37,031 nucleotides of DNA. It comes from Bacillota bacterium (GTDB lineage: Bacteria; Bacillota; Dethiobacteria; SKNC01). A program made the position numbers and the translations under genes. Where the stretch lies: assembly GCA_007120745.1 (NCBI GenBank), contig SKNC01000059.1, positions 1 to 37,031 on the forward strand. Direction: 5' to 3'. Within the stretch, counting starts at the first letter, position 1. The number at the start of each line of letters is the position of its first letter. The notes under the pieces were generated by a model, which worked only from the letters and a program-made list of their open reading frames with translations, had not been told where the DNA came from and ran no database searches. Of this stretch, positions 1-9,757 are shown piece by piece.

Positions 1-888
1 AAGAAATATTCCCGGCTGGCCTTAATCATTAATTTTGTGCTTTTGGCTCTGGTTTTTGTCGACGGGATAGGGGTGAATCTTGGTGGTGCTTCCCGGTGGA
101 TAGGTATTGGCGGGTTTACCATTCAGCCTTCGGAATTTACGAAATTAGCCTTGATCCTGTTTACAGCAGCATTTTTATCTGGCAAAAGTATTGATGTAAA
201 AAATATTTGGGGAGGAGTGCTGCCGCCCCTGGTCATCATGGGGGCTTCCTTTCTCTTGATTCTTATGCAGCCGGATCTGGGAACCGCAGTGGCGATAGCT
301 GGTACGGTGATTGTGATTCTCTTTGCAGCAGGGATGCAGGGCAAGCATATTTTCCTGCTGGGAGCCGCAGGCCTGCCTCTCCTGGGATATTTGGCGCTGG
401 CGGAAGAATATCGCCGCCGACGTTTTCTCGCTTTCTTAAATCCCTGGGAGGACCGGCTGGACACGGGCTATCATATTATTCAATCCCTCTATGCTCTGGG
501 CCCCGGCAGGCTGTTTGGAGTGGGGTTGGGACGGAGCCGGCAGAAGTTTTTTTATCTACCGGAACCTCACAGTGACTTTATATTTGCCATGATCGGTGAA
601 GAATTGGGGTTCATCGGGGGAGTTACCGTAATTTTGCTGTTTTTCCTGCTGATCTGGAGAGGGTTTAAGCTGGCCCTTATGGCTCCAGACATGTTCGGCA
701 GCCTGCTGGCTGCTGGAATTATTTCCATGATTGCCATTCAGGTGGTAATTAATATAGGAGTAGTTACCGGTTCCCTTCCGGTAACAGGTATCAATCTTCC
801 ATTAATCAGTGCCGGAGGAAGTTCATTGTTTTTCACCCTATCCTCCATAGGAGTGCTGTTGAATATATCTAAGTACTCCCAGTATTAG
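1..888 (+). CDS. ftsW: FtsW/RodA/SpoVE family cell-cycle protein, 5' truncated by window edge
   Basis: Frame open from base 1 (KKYSRLALIINF...). SEDS-family motifs GGASRWIGIGGFTIQPSEFTKLALI, MQPDLGTA, FAMIGEELGFIGG and GINLPLISAGGSSL. Upstream of murG; spoVE is equally possible. Confidence 0.93.
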   Translation, partial: KKYSRLALIINFVLLALVFVDGIGVNLGGASRWIGIGGFTIQPSEFTKLALILFTAAFLSGKSIDVKNIWGGVLPPLVIMGASFLLILMQPDLGTAVAIAGTVIVILFAAGMQGKHIFLLGAAGLPLLGYLALAEEYRRRRFLAFLNPWEDRLDTGYHIIQSLYALGPGRLFGVGLGRSRQKFFYLPEPHSDFIFAMIGEELGFIGGVTVILLFFLLIWRGFKLALMAPDMFGSLLAAGIISMIAIQVVINIGVVTGSLPVTGINLPLISAGGSSLFFTLSSIGVLLNISKYSQY

Positions 889-1024
889 GAGCGCAATATT
901 TTTCCTTTAGACACGTCTTTCTTGTTGTGGTAATATTATTATAATTATGTTTACTACCCTGTATTTTTTCCACAAACTGTAATAGCTGAATCATACCTTT
1001 AACCCTGCAGCGAAAATCGGGTAG

Positions 1025-1085
1025 CGGTGCCACGGTGCCACGGGGACGGTTCTAGCGGTTCCTCGGGAACGGTTTCATCGTCCCC
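1025..1085. repeat. REP-like imperfect hairpin carrying GGGGACGGTTC
   Basis: Tandem CGGTGCCA x2 (1025-1040), then GGGGACG (1042-1048) pairing with CGTCCCC (1079-1085), enclosing GTTCC/GGAAC. Shares GGGGACGGTTC with 16910-16940. Confidence 0.6.
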
Positions 1086-1157
1086 GCAGCTCAAGGATGA
1101 AGGAAACCAAGGAATCTTTTGCTGTAGTGAAAATTGTTTTGTGGAAGGATGGACTGA

Positions 1158-2261
1158 ATGAGAATTGTACTGACCGGTGGAGGTACCGGGGGACATGTTT
1201 ACCCGGCACTGGCGGCAGCAAAATACATAAAAAAAATGGAACCCGCTGCAGATATATTGTTTATAGGAACTCAAAAAGGATTGGAAAGCCGGATTATTCC
1301 GGAGACAGGTTTTCCTCTGGAAACCATTGCTGCCAGGGGATTTCCCCGAAGAATTTCTCCGGACTTGATAAAAACTTTTTATTCCACCTCCCGTGGAAGC
1401 TGGGAGGCCCGTAGAATTTTAAAGCGTTATAAGCCGCAGGTTGTCATGGGAACCGGTGGTTATGTGTGTGGGCCGGTGGTTTTTTCCGCTTACCTGTTGG
1501 GAATTCCTTGTTTAATTCATGAACAAAATGTGATACCGGGGATGACCAACCGCCTGCTCTTTCCCTTTGTTAAAAAGGTGTGCCTTTCCTTTGAGGCTTC
1601 TTTAAAACATTTTACCGACCTTTCCAAAACTGTGGTTACCGGAAATCCCCGGGCTTCTGAAGTGGTTGACATCAGCCGGGGGGAGGGGATTAAGGCCTTA
1701 GGGCTAAACCCTAATTATAAAACTGTATTTATTGTGGGGGGAAGTCGTGGTGCATGGCGAATCAACCAGTGTATCATGGAGATTCTTCCTGAGCTGGTGA
1801 CCCTGCCGGGAGTGCAGTGGGTTTATGTTACCGGTCAAATTTATTATGACCAGGTAGTAAGTTCTGAAAAAATTAAAGAAATCATGCAGAATGAAAATGT
1901 TTTTATTCGTTCTTACATAGATCAGATGCCTCTGGCCCTGGCAGCGGCGGATTTGATGATTAGCCGGGCGGGAGCTACCATGCTGGCGGAGATTACTGCC
2001 CGGGGTATACCTTCGGTTTTAATCCCTTCGCCCAACGTAACCAACAATCATCAGGTTTTAAATGCCCGGGCACTGTCTGATGAAGGGGCGGCGGAGATGA
2101 TTCTGGAAAAGGATATCAGTGGAACCCTCTTGATGGATACCACAGCCAAAATGCTGCAGGATGAAAATTTGCTGAAAGCCATGTCTGATAAAAGCCGGAA
2201 ATTGGGATATCCGGATTCTGCACATATGATTTATAAAGAGATTCTGGAGTGTCTTTCTTGA
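1158..2261 (+). CDS. murG: UDP-N-acetylglucosamine--N-acetylmuramyl-(pentapeptide) pyrophosphoryl-undecaprenol N-acetylglucosamine transferase MurG
   Basis: MRIVLTGGGTGGHVYPALA N-terminus, HEQNVIPGMTNR, SRAGATMLAEITARGIPSVLIPSP. Confidence 0.96.
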   Translation: MRIVLTGGGTGGHVYPALAAAKYIKKMEPAADILFIGTQKGLESRIIPETGFPLETIAARGFPRRISPDLIKTFYSTSRGSWEARRILKRYKPQVVMGTGGYVCGPVVFSAYLLGIPCLIHEQNVIPGMTNRLLFPFVKKVCLSFEASLKHFTDLSKTVVTGNPRASEVVDISRGEGIKALGLNPNYKTVFIVGGSRGAWRINQCIMEILPELVTLPGVQWVYVTGQIYYDQVVSSEKIKEIMQNENVFIRSYIDQMPLALAAADLMISRAGATMLAEITARGIPSVLIPSPNVTNNHQVLNARALSDEGAAEMILEKDISGTLLMDTTAKMLQDENLLKAMSDKSRKLGYPDSAHMIYKEILECLS

Positions 2262-2404
2262 GGTAATCAGAACTATAAATCCATGTTACCCTGGAGACAG
2301 ATAAGGACAAGCAGCAAAAGCACATAATACAGTTTACTGCATAAAATATCATATAATTAACTTTCAAGACTGTTTTATATAGACCATTAATGGAGGATGC
2401 AAAA

Positions 2405-3310
2405 TTGATACAGTTAACAGCCGGGCTGCAGGAGATCGTGCCTGGAGGAATTAAAACTCAAGAACCCATGAAAAACCATACTTCTCTTCATATTGGAGGG
2501 CCCGCGGATTATCTGGCAGTTCCGCGGGAAATTAACCAGCTTAAAGCTCTTTTGAGGTTTTCCCAAAGAGAATTTGTCCCTTTTTTTATTTTAGGAGGAG
2601 GCACCAACCTTCTGGTAAGTGACAGGGGAATTCGCGGAGTGGTAGTTAAACTGGATAAGAATTTTAAAGAGATTCGGTTTGATGGAACCAGAGTGACTGT
2701 TGGGGCCGGCACATCCCTGCCCTTACTGGCGCTGAAAGCTGCCCAACAGGGCCTTTCCGGCCTGGAATTTGCCGGAGGAATTCCCGGCACTTTAGGGGGT
2801 GCAGTGGGCATTAATGCCGGTGCGTATGGAAACTGTATGGCGGATGTGGTCCGTTCTCTTAAGGTGATTACCTGGGAGGGGGAGATTATAGAATTTCAGG
2901 CACAGCAGCTGGATTTTAGCTATCGCTGTTCCGGGCTGCTAAAAAAGAACTGCATCGTGCTGGAAGCCAGCCTGGAGCTGGTTCCCGGAAATCCTTTGGA
3001 GATTCGGGAACGGATGGAGGGATTTTTATCCCAAAGGCGTTCCAAACATCCAACGGAGCCCAGTGCCGGAAGCGTTTTCAAAAATTTGCCCAATAAGCCC
3101 GCCGGCAGACTTATTGAGGGAGCCGGATGCAAGGGTTTACGGGTAGGGGATGCCCAGGTTTCCTTGAGGCATGCCAACTTTATTGTGAATTTAGGTGCCG
3201 CCACATACAGGGATTATTTAAAAGTGATTGCAATGGTCCGGGAAAGAGTTTATAAAGAATACAATGTATGGCTGAACCCGGAAATTAATATGGTAGGAGA
3301 AGAGAGCTAG
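2405..3310 (+). CDS. murB: UDP-N-acetylmuramate dehydrogenase MurB
   Basis: NHTSLHIGGPADYLAVP, GGGTNLLVSDRGIRG, GGIPGTLGGAVGINAGAYG, PSAGSVFKNP-like. Track start is ATG 2390, but GGAGG at 2392-2396 favours TTG 2405. Confidence 0.95.
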   Translation: MIQLTAGLQEIVPGGIKTQEPMKNHTSLHIGGPADYLAVPREINQLKALLRFSQREFVPFFILGGGTNLLVSDRGIRGVVVKLDKNFKEIRFDGTRVTVGAGTSLPLLALKAAQQGLSGLEFAGGIPGTLGGAVGINAGAYGNCMADVVRSLKVITWEGEIIEFQAQQLDFSYRCSGLLKKNCIVLEASLELVPGNPLEIRERMEGFLSQRRSKHPTEPSAGSVFKNLPNKPAGRLIEGAGCKGLRVGDAQVSLRHANFIVNLGAATYRDYLKVIAMVRERVYKEYNVWLNPEINMVGEES

Positions 3311-3322
3311 TGGAGGAGTGAA

Positions 3323-4594
3323 TTGGCTTTGGAAAAGTTTATTATCTCGGGCGGATCCAGCCTGTCGGGTAGATTACGGGTTAAAGGAGCAAAAAATTCT
3401 ATACTGCCAATTTTGGCTGCCAGCCTTCTTACTTCCGAGAGGGTTGAGCTGAAGGATGTTCCAGATATAAGTGACGTAAAAGTGATGCTAAATATTCTGG
3501 AGTGCCTGGGGGTTAAGGTATCCAGGGAAAAAGATATATTACTATTAGAGCCGGGTTCTCTTTACACCTCTGAAATTCCTGAGTCATTGATGTGCGAAAT
3601 GAGGTCATCAATTTTTCTTATGGGGCCTCTGCTGGGAAGGTTGGGTAAAGTTAAAGTTTCTTATCCCGGCGGCTGCGATATTGGCCCCCGGCCTATTGAC
3701 CTTCATCTGAAAGGCTTGATTTCCATGGGGGTCAACATTAAAGAGGAAAATGGCTGTGTTCAGGCCGAAGCCAGGTCTCTAAAGGGAAGCAATGTACATC
3801 TGGATTTTCCCAGTGTAGGTGCTACAGAAAATATAATGATGGCTGCCATATATGCCCGGGGAACAACGACTATACATAACGCAGCCAAAGAACCGGAAAT
3901 CATTGATTTACAGAACTTTTTAAATAAAATGGGAGCAAAAATTAAAGGTGCCGGAACCGATACCATTAAAATAGAGGGTGTGAAATCTTTAGGGAAGGTA
4001 AGTTATACGTTGATACCTGACCGAATTTTGGCCGGGACAATGATTATTGCTGCAGCCATTACCCGGGGAGAACTGATGCTGGAAAATGTGATACCGGAAC
4101 ACCTGGAAGCGGTTTCTTCCAAGCTCCGGGAGGCCGGTGTAGAAATTTGGGAAGAAGGAGATGTTCTTCATGTCAAGGGAAGAAAGATTAACGCCGTTCA
4201 ATCCGTAAGGACTCTTCCCTACCCGGGATTTCCTACGGATATGCAGGCCCAGACCATGACACTCTTGACACTGGCCCGGGGTACCAGCGTGATTACGGAA
4301 AACGTATTTGACGGGCGGTTCAGCCATGTAGGTGAACTGAAAAAAATGGGCGCCGACATTATGGTGGATGGAAGGTCTGCCGTAATTCAGGGAGTTAAGC
4401 AGCTTCACGGTGCTGTGGTAAAAGCTCCGGACCTGAGGGCAGGAGCGGCATTAGTGCTGGCAGGGCTGGCGGCAGAGGGCCATACCATCGTTGAAGAGAT
4501 TCATCATATCGATCGCGGGTATGAAAAATTTGAAGAAACCCTGAGAGGTTTAGGAGCCAATATAAAAAGGGTGGGAATTCCTGCGGAAGTTTAA
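3323..4594 (+). CDS. murA: UDP-N-acetylglucosamine 1-carboxyvinyltransferase MurA
   Basis: GRLRVKGAKNSILPILAASLL, PGGCDIGPRPIDLHLKGL, PYPGFPTDMQAQTM; TTG start. Confidence 0.96.
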   Translation: MALEKFIISGGSSLSGRLRVKGAKNSILPILAASLLTSERVELKDVPDISDVKVMLNILECLGVKVSREKDILLLEPGSLYTSEIPESLMCEMRSSIFLMGPLLGRLGKVKVSYPGGCDIGPRPIDLHLKGLISMGVNIKEENGCVQAEARSLKGSNVHLDFPSVGATENIMMAAIYARGTTTIHNAAKEPEIIDLQNFLNKMGAKIKGAGTDTIKIEGVKSLGKVSYTLIPDRILAGTMIIAAAITRGELMLENVIPEHLEAVSSKLREAGVEIWEEGDVLHVKGRKINAVQSVRTLPYPGFPTDMQAQTMTLLTLARGTSVITENVFDGRFSHVGELKKMGADIMVDGRSAVIQGVKQLHGAVVKAPDLRAGAALVLAGLAAEGHTIVEEIHHIDRGYEKFEETLRGLGANIKRVGIPAEV

Positions 4595-4630
4595 TGAAAA
4601 CGCCTTTTTAAAAAAGGCGTTTTCATTAAA
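4590..4630. terminator. 41-bp perfect palindrome (20-bp arms, 1-nt centre), probable intrinsic terminator overlapping the murA stop codon
   Basis: TTTAATGAAAACGCCTTTTT-A-AAAAAGGCGTTTTCATTAAA; arms are exact reverse complements. Confidence 0.8.
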
Positions 4631-4643
4631 AAGGGGTGAGATT

Positions 4644-5414
4644 TTGGACAGGCCTTACAACAAGTACAACTACCGGGAACCGGAAAAAGATAAGATAGAA
4701 ATCCGGTTAAAAAAAAGAAAAAATCAGTATTTCTATATTCTTTTCGCTTTCCTGGTTTTGTTGGGTTTTGTGGTACTTTTTCAATCTCCTATTTTCGAAC
4801 TGGAGCGAGTTGAGCTGGAGGGTCTTCACCGAATCGAAACAGAGGAGATTATCAGGACGTTGAGATTAAAACGGGGGATGAATATTTGGGAAGTGAACAC
4901 CGGTTTTTTACAGGTACAGTTGGAGGACATGCCCCTGGTTAGTTCTGCAGAAGTCAGGTATATACTGCCTCGCTCTATAAGTGTAACCATTGAAGAAAAA
5001 GTGCCGGTGGCATTATCTCCCTACCAGGATAGATATATTGAAATATCCCAAGACGGAACAATTCTTGGCTTTATCCACACTATGGAGGAGGGGAAACCCC
5101 TGCTGACAGGAATGGATTTCAACCAGCCTTATATTGGGAAAGCCCTTCCGGTGGAGCAGAACCAGGGGTTAGGAGAAATACTGGAAATTCTGTCCCGAAT
5201 GGGCAGGGAGGAGATCTCCATATTTTCTGACTTTAATGTGTCCAATCCCCTGAACCTGGTGGTCTATACCCTGGACGGCATGGAAATCTGGATGGGAACC
5301 GGGGACTATGGGGAGAAGATCAGGAAGGTACCGGAAGTCCTTACAGAAATTCAACAAAAGGAAAAGGAACCTACTTATATCGACCTGAGAGTTCCTCATT
5401 TTCCACCAAGATGA
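4644..5414 (+). CDS. ftsQ: Cell division protein FtsQ/DivIB
   Basis: Short basic N-terminus, single TM, POTRA-like FELERVELEGLHRIETEEIIRTLRLKRGMNIWEVN; lies between murA and ftsA; TTG start. Confidence 0.88.
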   Translation: MDRPYNKYNYREPEKDKIEIRLKKRKNQYFYILFAFLVLLGFVVLFQSPIFELERVELEGLHRIETEEIIRTLRLKRGMNIWEVNTGFLQVQLEDMPLVSSAEVRYILPRSISVTIEEKVPVALSPYQDRYIEISQDGTILGFIHTMEEGKPLLTGMDFNQPYIGKALPVEQNQGLGEILEILSRMGREEISIFSDFNVSNPLNLVVYTLDGMEIWMGTGDYGEKIRKVPEVLTEIQQKEKEPTYIDLRVPHFPPR

Positions 5415-5538
5415 TAGTTTGGCAATATCTTAAAAACTCGTAAAAATTATACGCTGTAAAAAAAGGGAATTTTTAATAAATGTTGAACTTCTTTTATATT
5501 GGATTTTATGTAATGTAGGTATCGGGGGAGGTTCAAAG

Positions 5539-6762
5539 GTGACAAAAAAAAATATTGTAGTTAGCATGGATATTGGCACTTCAAATATTAGAGTTATTGT
5601 AGGAGAGGTAACACCAGACCATACTTTAAACATCATAGGTGTAGGCACCAGTCCTTCCGGAGGTCTTCGTAAAGGAACCATTGTGGACCTGGATAAAACG
5701 GTACAGAATATAAACGAAGCGGTTTCTGAAGCGGAACGAATGGTAAACATGGAAGTTAATTCTGTTTTTTTAGGGATGGTGGGTACTCACATTACCTTGA
5801 TTAACAACCGTGGAATAGTGGCTGTTGCCGGAGAGGACAAGGAGATTACCATAGAGGATGTGGAAAGGGTTATTCAGGCATCCCGGGTGATTGCCATGCC
5901 CCCTGACCGGGAGATTATTGATATTATCCCACGGCAGTTCATTGTAGATGGTTACGATGGAATTCGGGATCCGGTGGGAATGGTAGGGGTAAGGTTGGAA
6001 GTGGATGCGATGATTATTACCGGAGCCGTTACTTCTATCCGGAATTTGATGCGATGTGTAAATCGTGCTGAACTGGAAGTAGACGGTGTTGTGCTGAATT
6101 GTATGGCCAATGCCGAAGTTTTATTATCTGAGGACCAAAAAGAACTGGGGGTAGCCTTGATTGATATTGGAGGCGGCACCACGGAAGTAGCCATGTTTCA
6201 GCAGAATGCCTTAAAAGATATTTCCGTCCTTCCCATGGGAGGCGACCACATTACCAATGACCTGGCCGTAGGGCTTCGCACCACCATTGAGCAGGCTGAA
6301 AAGCTGAAAGTGGAGCACGGCAAAGCATTGGTTTCCATGGTAGAGTCTCAGGAGGATATAGAAATTACCAGTGTAGGGGGGAAAGAAAACCGCAAGGTAA
6401 ATGAGAAGGTTCTTTGTGGTATTATAGAGCCCAGAGTTCAGGAGATATTACTTCTTGCCAGGGAAGAACTGGAAAAAATGGGCCATTTGAAATCTCTGCC
6501 GGCAGGCGTTGTATTGACTGGTGGAGCTTCTTTGATGGGAGGAGTTACGGAGATGGCAGAGGAGATTTTTGAATCTCCCGTCCAGCTGGCTCAACCGGAT
6601 TACATTGGGGTCAGCAGTCCTGTGTTTTCTACCGGTGTAGGAATTATTCACTATGTTGATAGGAATCAGTTGATTCCTATGGGTGGGAAAAAAGAAACAA
6701 AACTGGCGCTGCCCAGGTTTTTCGGGCGGGTCAAAAACTGGTTTTATGAAATCTTTGACTAA
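5539..6762 (+). CDS. ftsA: Cell division protein FtsA
   Basis: VVSMDIGTSNIRVIVGE, VALIDIGGGTTEVAMF, GVVLTGGASLMGGV; adjacent to ftsZ; GTG start. Confidence 0.96.
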   Translation: MTKKNIVVSMDIGTSNIRVIVGEVTPDHTLNIIGVGTSPSGGLRKGTIVDLDKTVQNINEAVSEAERMVNMEVNSVFLGMVGTHITLINNRGIVAVAGEDKEITIEDVERVIQASRVIAMPPDREIIDIIPRQFIVDGYDGIRDPVGMVGVRLEVDAMIITGAVTSIRNLMRCVNRAELEVDGVVLNCMANAEVLLSEDQKELGVALIDIGGGTTEVAMFQQNALKDISVLPMGGDHITNDLAVGLRTTIEQAEKLKVEHGKALVSMVESQEDIEITSVGGKENRKVNEKVLCGIIEPRVQEILLLAREELEKMGHLKSLPAGVVLTGGASLMGGVTEMAEEIFESPVQLAQPDYIGVSSPVFSTGVGIIHYVDRNQLIPMGGKKETKLALPRFFGRVKNWFYEIFD

Positions 6763-6788
6763 CCCAAAGGGTAAGGGGGTAATAATTT

Positions 6789-7844
6789 ATGATAGAATTT
6801 GATAATGATATGGAGCAGTTTGCTCAGATAAAAGTGATTGGGATTGGTGGCGGTGGAAGCAATGCTGTGAGAAGGATGATTGAGGCCAACCTGGAAGGGG
6901 TTGACTTTATAGCAGTAAATACGGATGCACAGGCTCTGCATTTGGCCAAGGCCAATGTAAAGCTTCAGATTGGGGAAAAGCTAACCAAAGGGCTGGGGGC
7001 TGGAGCCAACCCGGAAATTGGACGACAGGCGGCGGAGGAAAGCCGGGACCAGATTCATGATATGCTCACAGGCTCGGATATGGTTTTTGTGACTGCCGGA
7101 ATGGGCGGCGGTACAGGGACAGGAGCAGCTCCCATTATTGCTGAAGTAGCCAAGGAATTGGGAGCGCTGACCGTGGGAGTGGTGACCAAGCCTTTTAGTT
7201 TTGAAGGCAGGAAGCGCCGCACCCAGGCGGAAGAGGGAATTGAAATCCTCAAGGACAAGGTGGATACACTGATTATTATCCCTAATGACCGCCTTTTACA
7301 GGTGGTGGAAAAACGGACTCCTATAATGGAGGCGTTTCGTATTGCCGATGACGTGCTGAGACAGGGAGTCCAGGGAATATCGGATTTAATTGCCATTCCG
7401 GGCTTAATTAACCTGGACTTTGCCGATGTAAAGACCATCATGCTGGAAACCGGTTCTGCTCTTATGGGAATTGGTGTAGGCAGTGGAGACAACCGGACCA
7501 TGGAAGCCGCAAAGACAGCCATATCCAGTCCGCTTTTGGAGACCTCCATTGAGGGTGCCCGGGGAGTTCTTTTGAACATTACCGGTGGCTCCGATTTAGG
7601 CCTGTTTGAGGTAAATGAGGCCGCAGATATTGTGGCGGAAGCGGCAGACCCGGAGGCCAATATTATCTTTGGTGCAGTTATTGACGAATCCCTGGAGGAT
7701 GAGGTCCGGGTTACCGTGATAGCTACCGGATTTGAAGAACGCCGGGATCGGAAGCCCGTGATGGAGGGGATAGAGGAGGGCTCCTTCTCCAAGGATGATA
7801 TAGACATTCCTGCATTCTTGCGAAAGCGCAAGGCAATGAAGTAA
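6789..7844 (+). CDS. ftsZ: Cell division protein FtsZ
   Basis: [17 protein letters not shown], tubulin signature [19 protein letters not shown]-terminal [12 protein letters not shown]. Confidence 0.99.
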   Translation: MIEFDNDMEQFAQIKVIGIGGGGSNAVRRMIEANLEGVDFIAVNTDAQALHLAKANVKLQIGEKLTKGLGAGANPEIGRQAAEESRDQIHDMLTGSDMVFVTAGMGGGTGTGAAPIIAEVAKELGALTVGVVTKPFSFEGRKRRTQAEEGIEILKDKVDTLIIIPNDRLLQVVEKRTPIMEAFRIADDVLRQGVQGISDLIAIPGLINLDFADVKTIMLETGSALMGIGVGSGDNRTMEAAKTAISSPLLETSIEGARGVLLNITGGSDLGLFEVNEAADIVAEAADPEANIIFGAVIDESLEDEVRVTVIATGFEERRDRKPVMEGIEEGSFSKDDIDIPAFLRKRKAMK

Positions 7845-7884
7845 AAATACGAAAAATATTTGAAACAATCTTAAAAAATTTTGA

Positions 7885-7922
7885 TGTAAAAGCAGTCTTT
7901 TATAGACTGCTTTTACATTTTT
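7885..7922 (+). terminator. Rho-independent terminator after ftsZ
   Basis: TGTAAAAGCAGTCT-TTTAT-AGACTGCTTTTACA followed by TTTTTG. Confidence 0.85.
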
Positions 7923-7953
7923 GTCGGTAAAAAATTAAGTGTCTTTTCAAACT

Positions 7954-7986
7954 GTGACAAATTTTATAGGGACAATCCGTTATAAT
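7954..7986 (+). promoter_or_regulatory. Putative long-spacer sigma-A promoter of spoIIGA with overlapping Spo0A-box-like site
   Basis: GTGACA (7954-7959), 21 nt, TATAAT (7981-7986). The reverse complement of 7953-7961 is TTTGTCACA, 8/9 to TTTGTCRAA. Confidence 0.5.
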
Positions 7987-8065
7987 TATTCATAGATTTA
8001 ATTTCCCTGGCATATATTTAGAAGGATAAAGGGTAAGTCGAGAGTTTGGGTCAGAGGTGAACGTT

Positions 8066-8965
8066 ATGTATTTGGATGAAGTAATTGTTGTTAACCTGGC
8101 TATGAACTACCTGATTCTCTGGCTCACCGCCCGTCTTCTGCGCAAGGAATATGCTTCTAACCGCATGTTGTTAGGTGCTCTGCTGGGAGCTCTCTATGTT
8201 CTAACCGTATTTTTACCGGTGAAGGACTATTCATTCACTCTTGTTTCTAAATTTTTTCTATCCCTGGCGATTATCTTTGCGGCTTTTCACCCTCGAAGGT
8301 GGCAGGAATTCCTGTCTCTTTTGGGAATGTTCTATCTGGTGTCATTTACGGTTGGTGGGGCTGTTTTAGCCTGCTCGTTTTTCCTGGCCATGCCGGTACA
8401 GACATCTGATGGCGTTTTTACTCTTCCCTCTTTCACCGGTCTTAACCTGGTTCTTCCAATTTTTTTGGTGGTGCTCCTGGGCAGGTGGGGAATGGGATAC
8501 CTGGAGCAGAAGAAATGGCAGCACCTGTTTCAGGTAGACTTGATGATCCGGTTGATGGATAAGGAAGTGAAGGTTGAGGGAATGTTGGACACGGGTAACA
8601 AGCTTAAAGAACCCATTTCCCGGGAACCGGTAGTGGTTGTACAGTACCATGCCCTTCGGGAAATCTTACCCCAGGATGTAAAAGAATATTTTGATGAAAC
8701 CGATGATATGTTTCCGGATCTGATGTCAGAGGCTCTTACTACCTCTTCCCTGGCTTCCCGACTCTGTTTTATCCCCTACACTTCTCTGGGAAGAAAAAAC
8801 GGGTTTCTCATCGGATTCAGGCCTCAAGGGCTTAGCCTTTGGGAGCAGGACAGGGAAATAAAGGTGGCTCAAAAAGCAGTTATTGCTGTCTATCTGCAGC
8901 CTTTCTCGCCTCAAGCCCAATACCAGGCCCTTCTGCCTCCGGATTTAGTAGGAAACATGATGTAA
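8066..8965 (+). CDS. spoIIGA: Sporulation sigma-E factor-processing peptidase SpoIIGA
   Basis: N-terminal multi-TM MYLDEVIVVNLAMNYLILWLTARLL, aspartic protease motif GMLDTGNKLKEPIS; directly upstream of sigE. Confidence 0.95.
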   Translation: MYLDEVIVVNLAMNYLILWLTARLLRKEYASNRMLLGALLGALYVLTVFLPVKDYSFTLVSKFFLSLAIIFAAFHPRRWQEFLSLLGMFYLVSFTVGGAVLACSFFLAMPVQTSDGVFTLPSFTGLNLVLPIFLVVLLGRWGMGYLEQKKWQHLFQVDLMIRLMDKEVKVEGMLDTGNKLKEPISREPVVVVQYHALREILPQDVKEYFDETDDMFPDLMSEALTTSSLASRLCFIPYTSLGRKNGFLIGFRPQGLSLWEQDREIKVAQKAVIAVYLQPFSPQAQYQALLPPDLVGNMM

Positions 8966-8986
8966 AAAAAACTGGGAGGGATATTC

Positions 8987-9721
8987 TTGCTTTCTTTGAT
9001 GCCGAAATACAGGCTCCTGACCCGACTTTTTGTTTTGCGCTTTTTAAACTGGATAGGTTTAAGCGCCATGCCGGAAATTTTTTATGTGGGAAGCAGCGAG
9101 GCTCTTCCTCCACCGCTGACCCATGATGAGGAAAGTTTTCTGCTTCAAAAACTCAGAGAAGGGGAAAAAGAAGTTAAAAGCGTGCTTATCGAGAGGAACC
9201 TGAGGCTGGTGGTGTATATTGCCCGGAAGTTTGAAAACACAGGGGTTAATATTGATGACCTGGTGTCCATAGGAACCATCGGGTTAATTAAGGCAGTGAA
9301 CACCTTCGATCCCCATAAAAACATTAAGCTGGCAACCTATGCGTCCAAATGCATTGAGAATGAAATATTAATGTTTTTAAGGCGCAATAATAAGGTTAAA
9401 GCGGAAATATCATTTGATGAGCCCCTGAATATCGATTGGGACGGTAACGAACTGCTGTTATCCGATGTCCTGGGCACGGAGAACGATTTAATCTACAAGA
9501 GTATTGAAGCTGAAGTGGACAAAAGGCTTTTGTACATGGCTATGGAGAAGCTTTCCCCCCGGGAGAAAAAGATTATGGAACTGCGCTTTGGGTTGGCCAA
9601 CGGTCAGGAAAAAACCCAAAAGGAAGTAGCAGATATGTTGGGAATTTCACAATCTTATATATCCCGGCTGGAAAAAAGGATTATAAAAAGATTAAAAAAA
9701 GAAATTAAAAAAATGGAATAA
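8987..9721 (+). CDS. sigE: RNA polymerase sporulation-specific sigma factor SigE
   Basis: Pro-sequence-like N-terminus, [48 protein letters not shown]...[25 protein letters not shown] start. Confidence 0.96.
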   Translation: MLSLMPKYRLLTRLFVLRFLNWIGLSAMPEIFYVGSSEALPPPLTHDEESFLLQKLREGEKEVKSVLIERNLRLVVYIARKFENTGVNIDDLVSIGTIGLIKAVNTFDPHKNIKLATYASKCIENEILMFLRRNNKVKAEISFDEPLNIDWDGNELLLSDVLGTENDLIYKSIEAEVDKRLLYMAMEKLSPREKKIMELRFGLANGQEKTQKEVADMLGISQSYISRLEKRIIKRLKKEIKKME

Positions 9722-9757
9722 TCAGGTATCTTCCCCCACCTTTTCCTGGTTTCTTCA

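Noticed and set aside
999-1414. ORFs 999-1274 (-) and 1097-1414 (+) around the REP-like element
   Set aside because: Overlap murG and the repeat; compositionally implausible as proteins.
5430-5538. Sigma-H-like promoter (AAGGGAATT...GAAC) upstream of ftsA
   Set aside because: The -10 does not match GAAT well; many AT-rich alternatives exist in the same gap, so not supportable by eye.
7055-7831. 258-aa minus-strand ORF opposite ftsZ
   Set aside because: Shadow ORF of ftsZ; Ser/Pro/Ile-rich reading typical of the antisense frame, no RBS or family resemblance.
8839-9126. 95-aa plus-strand ORF bridging spoIIGA and sigE
   Set aside because: Out-of-frame overlap with two well-supported genes.
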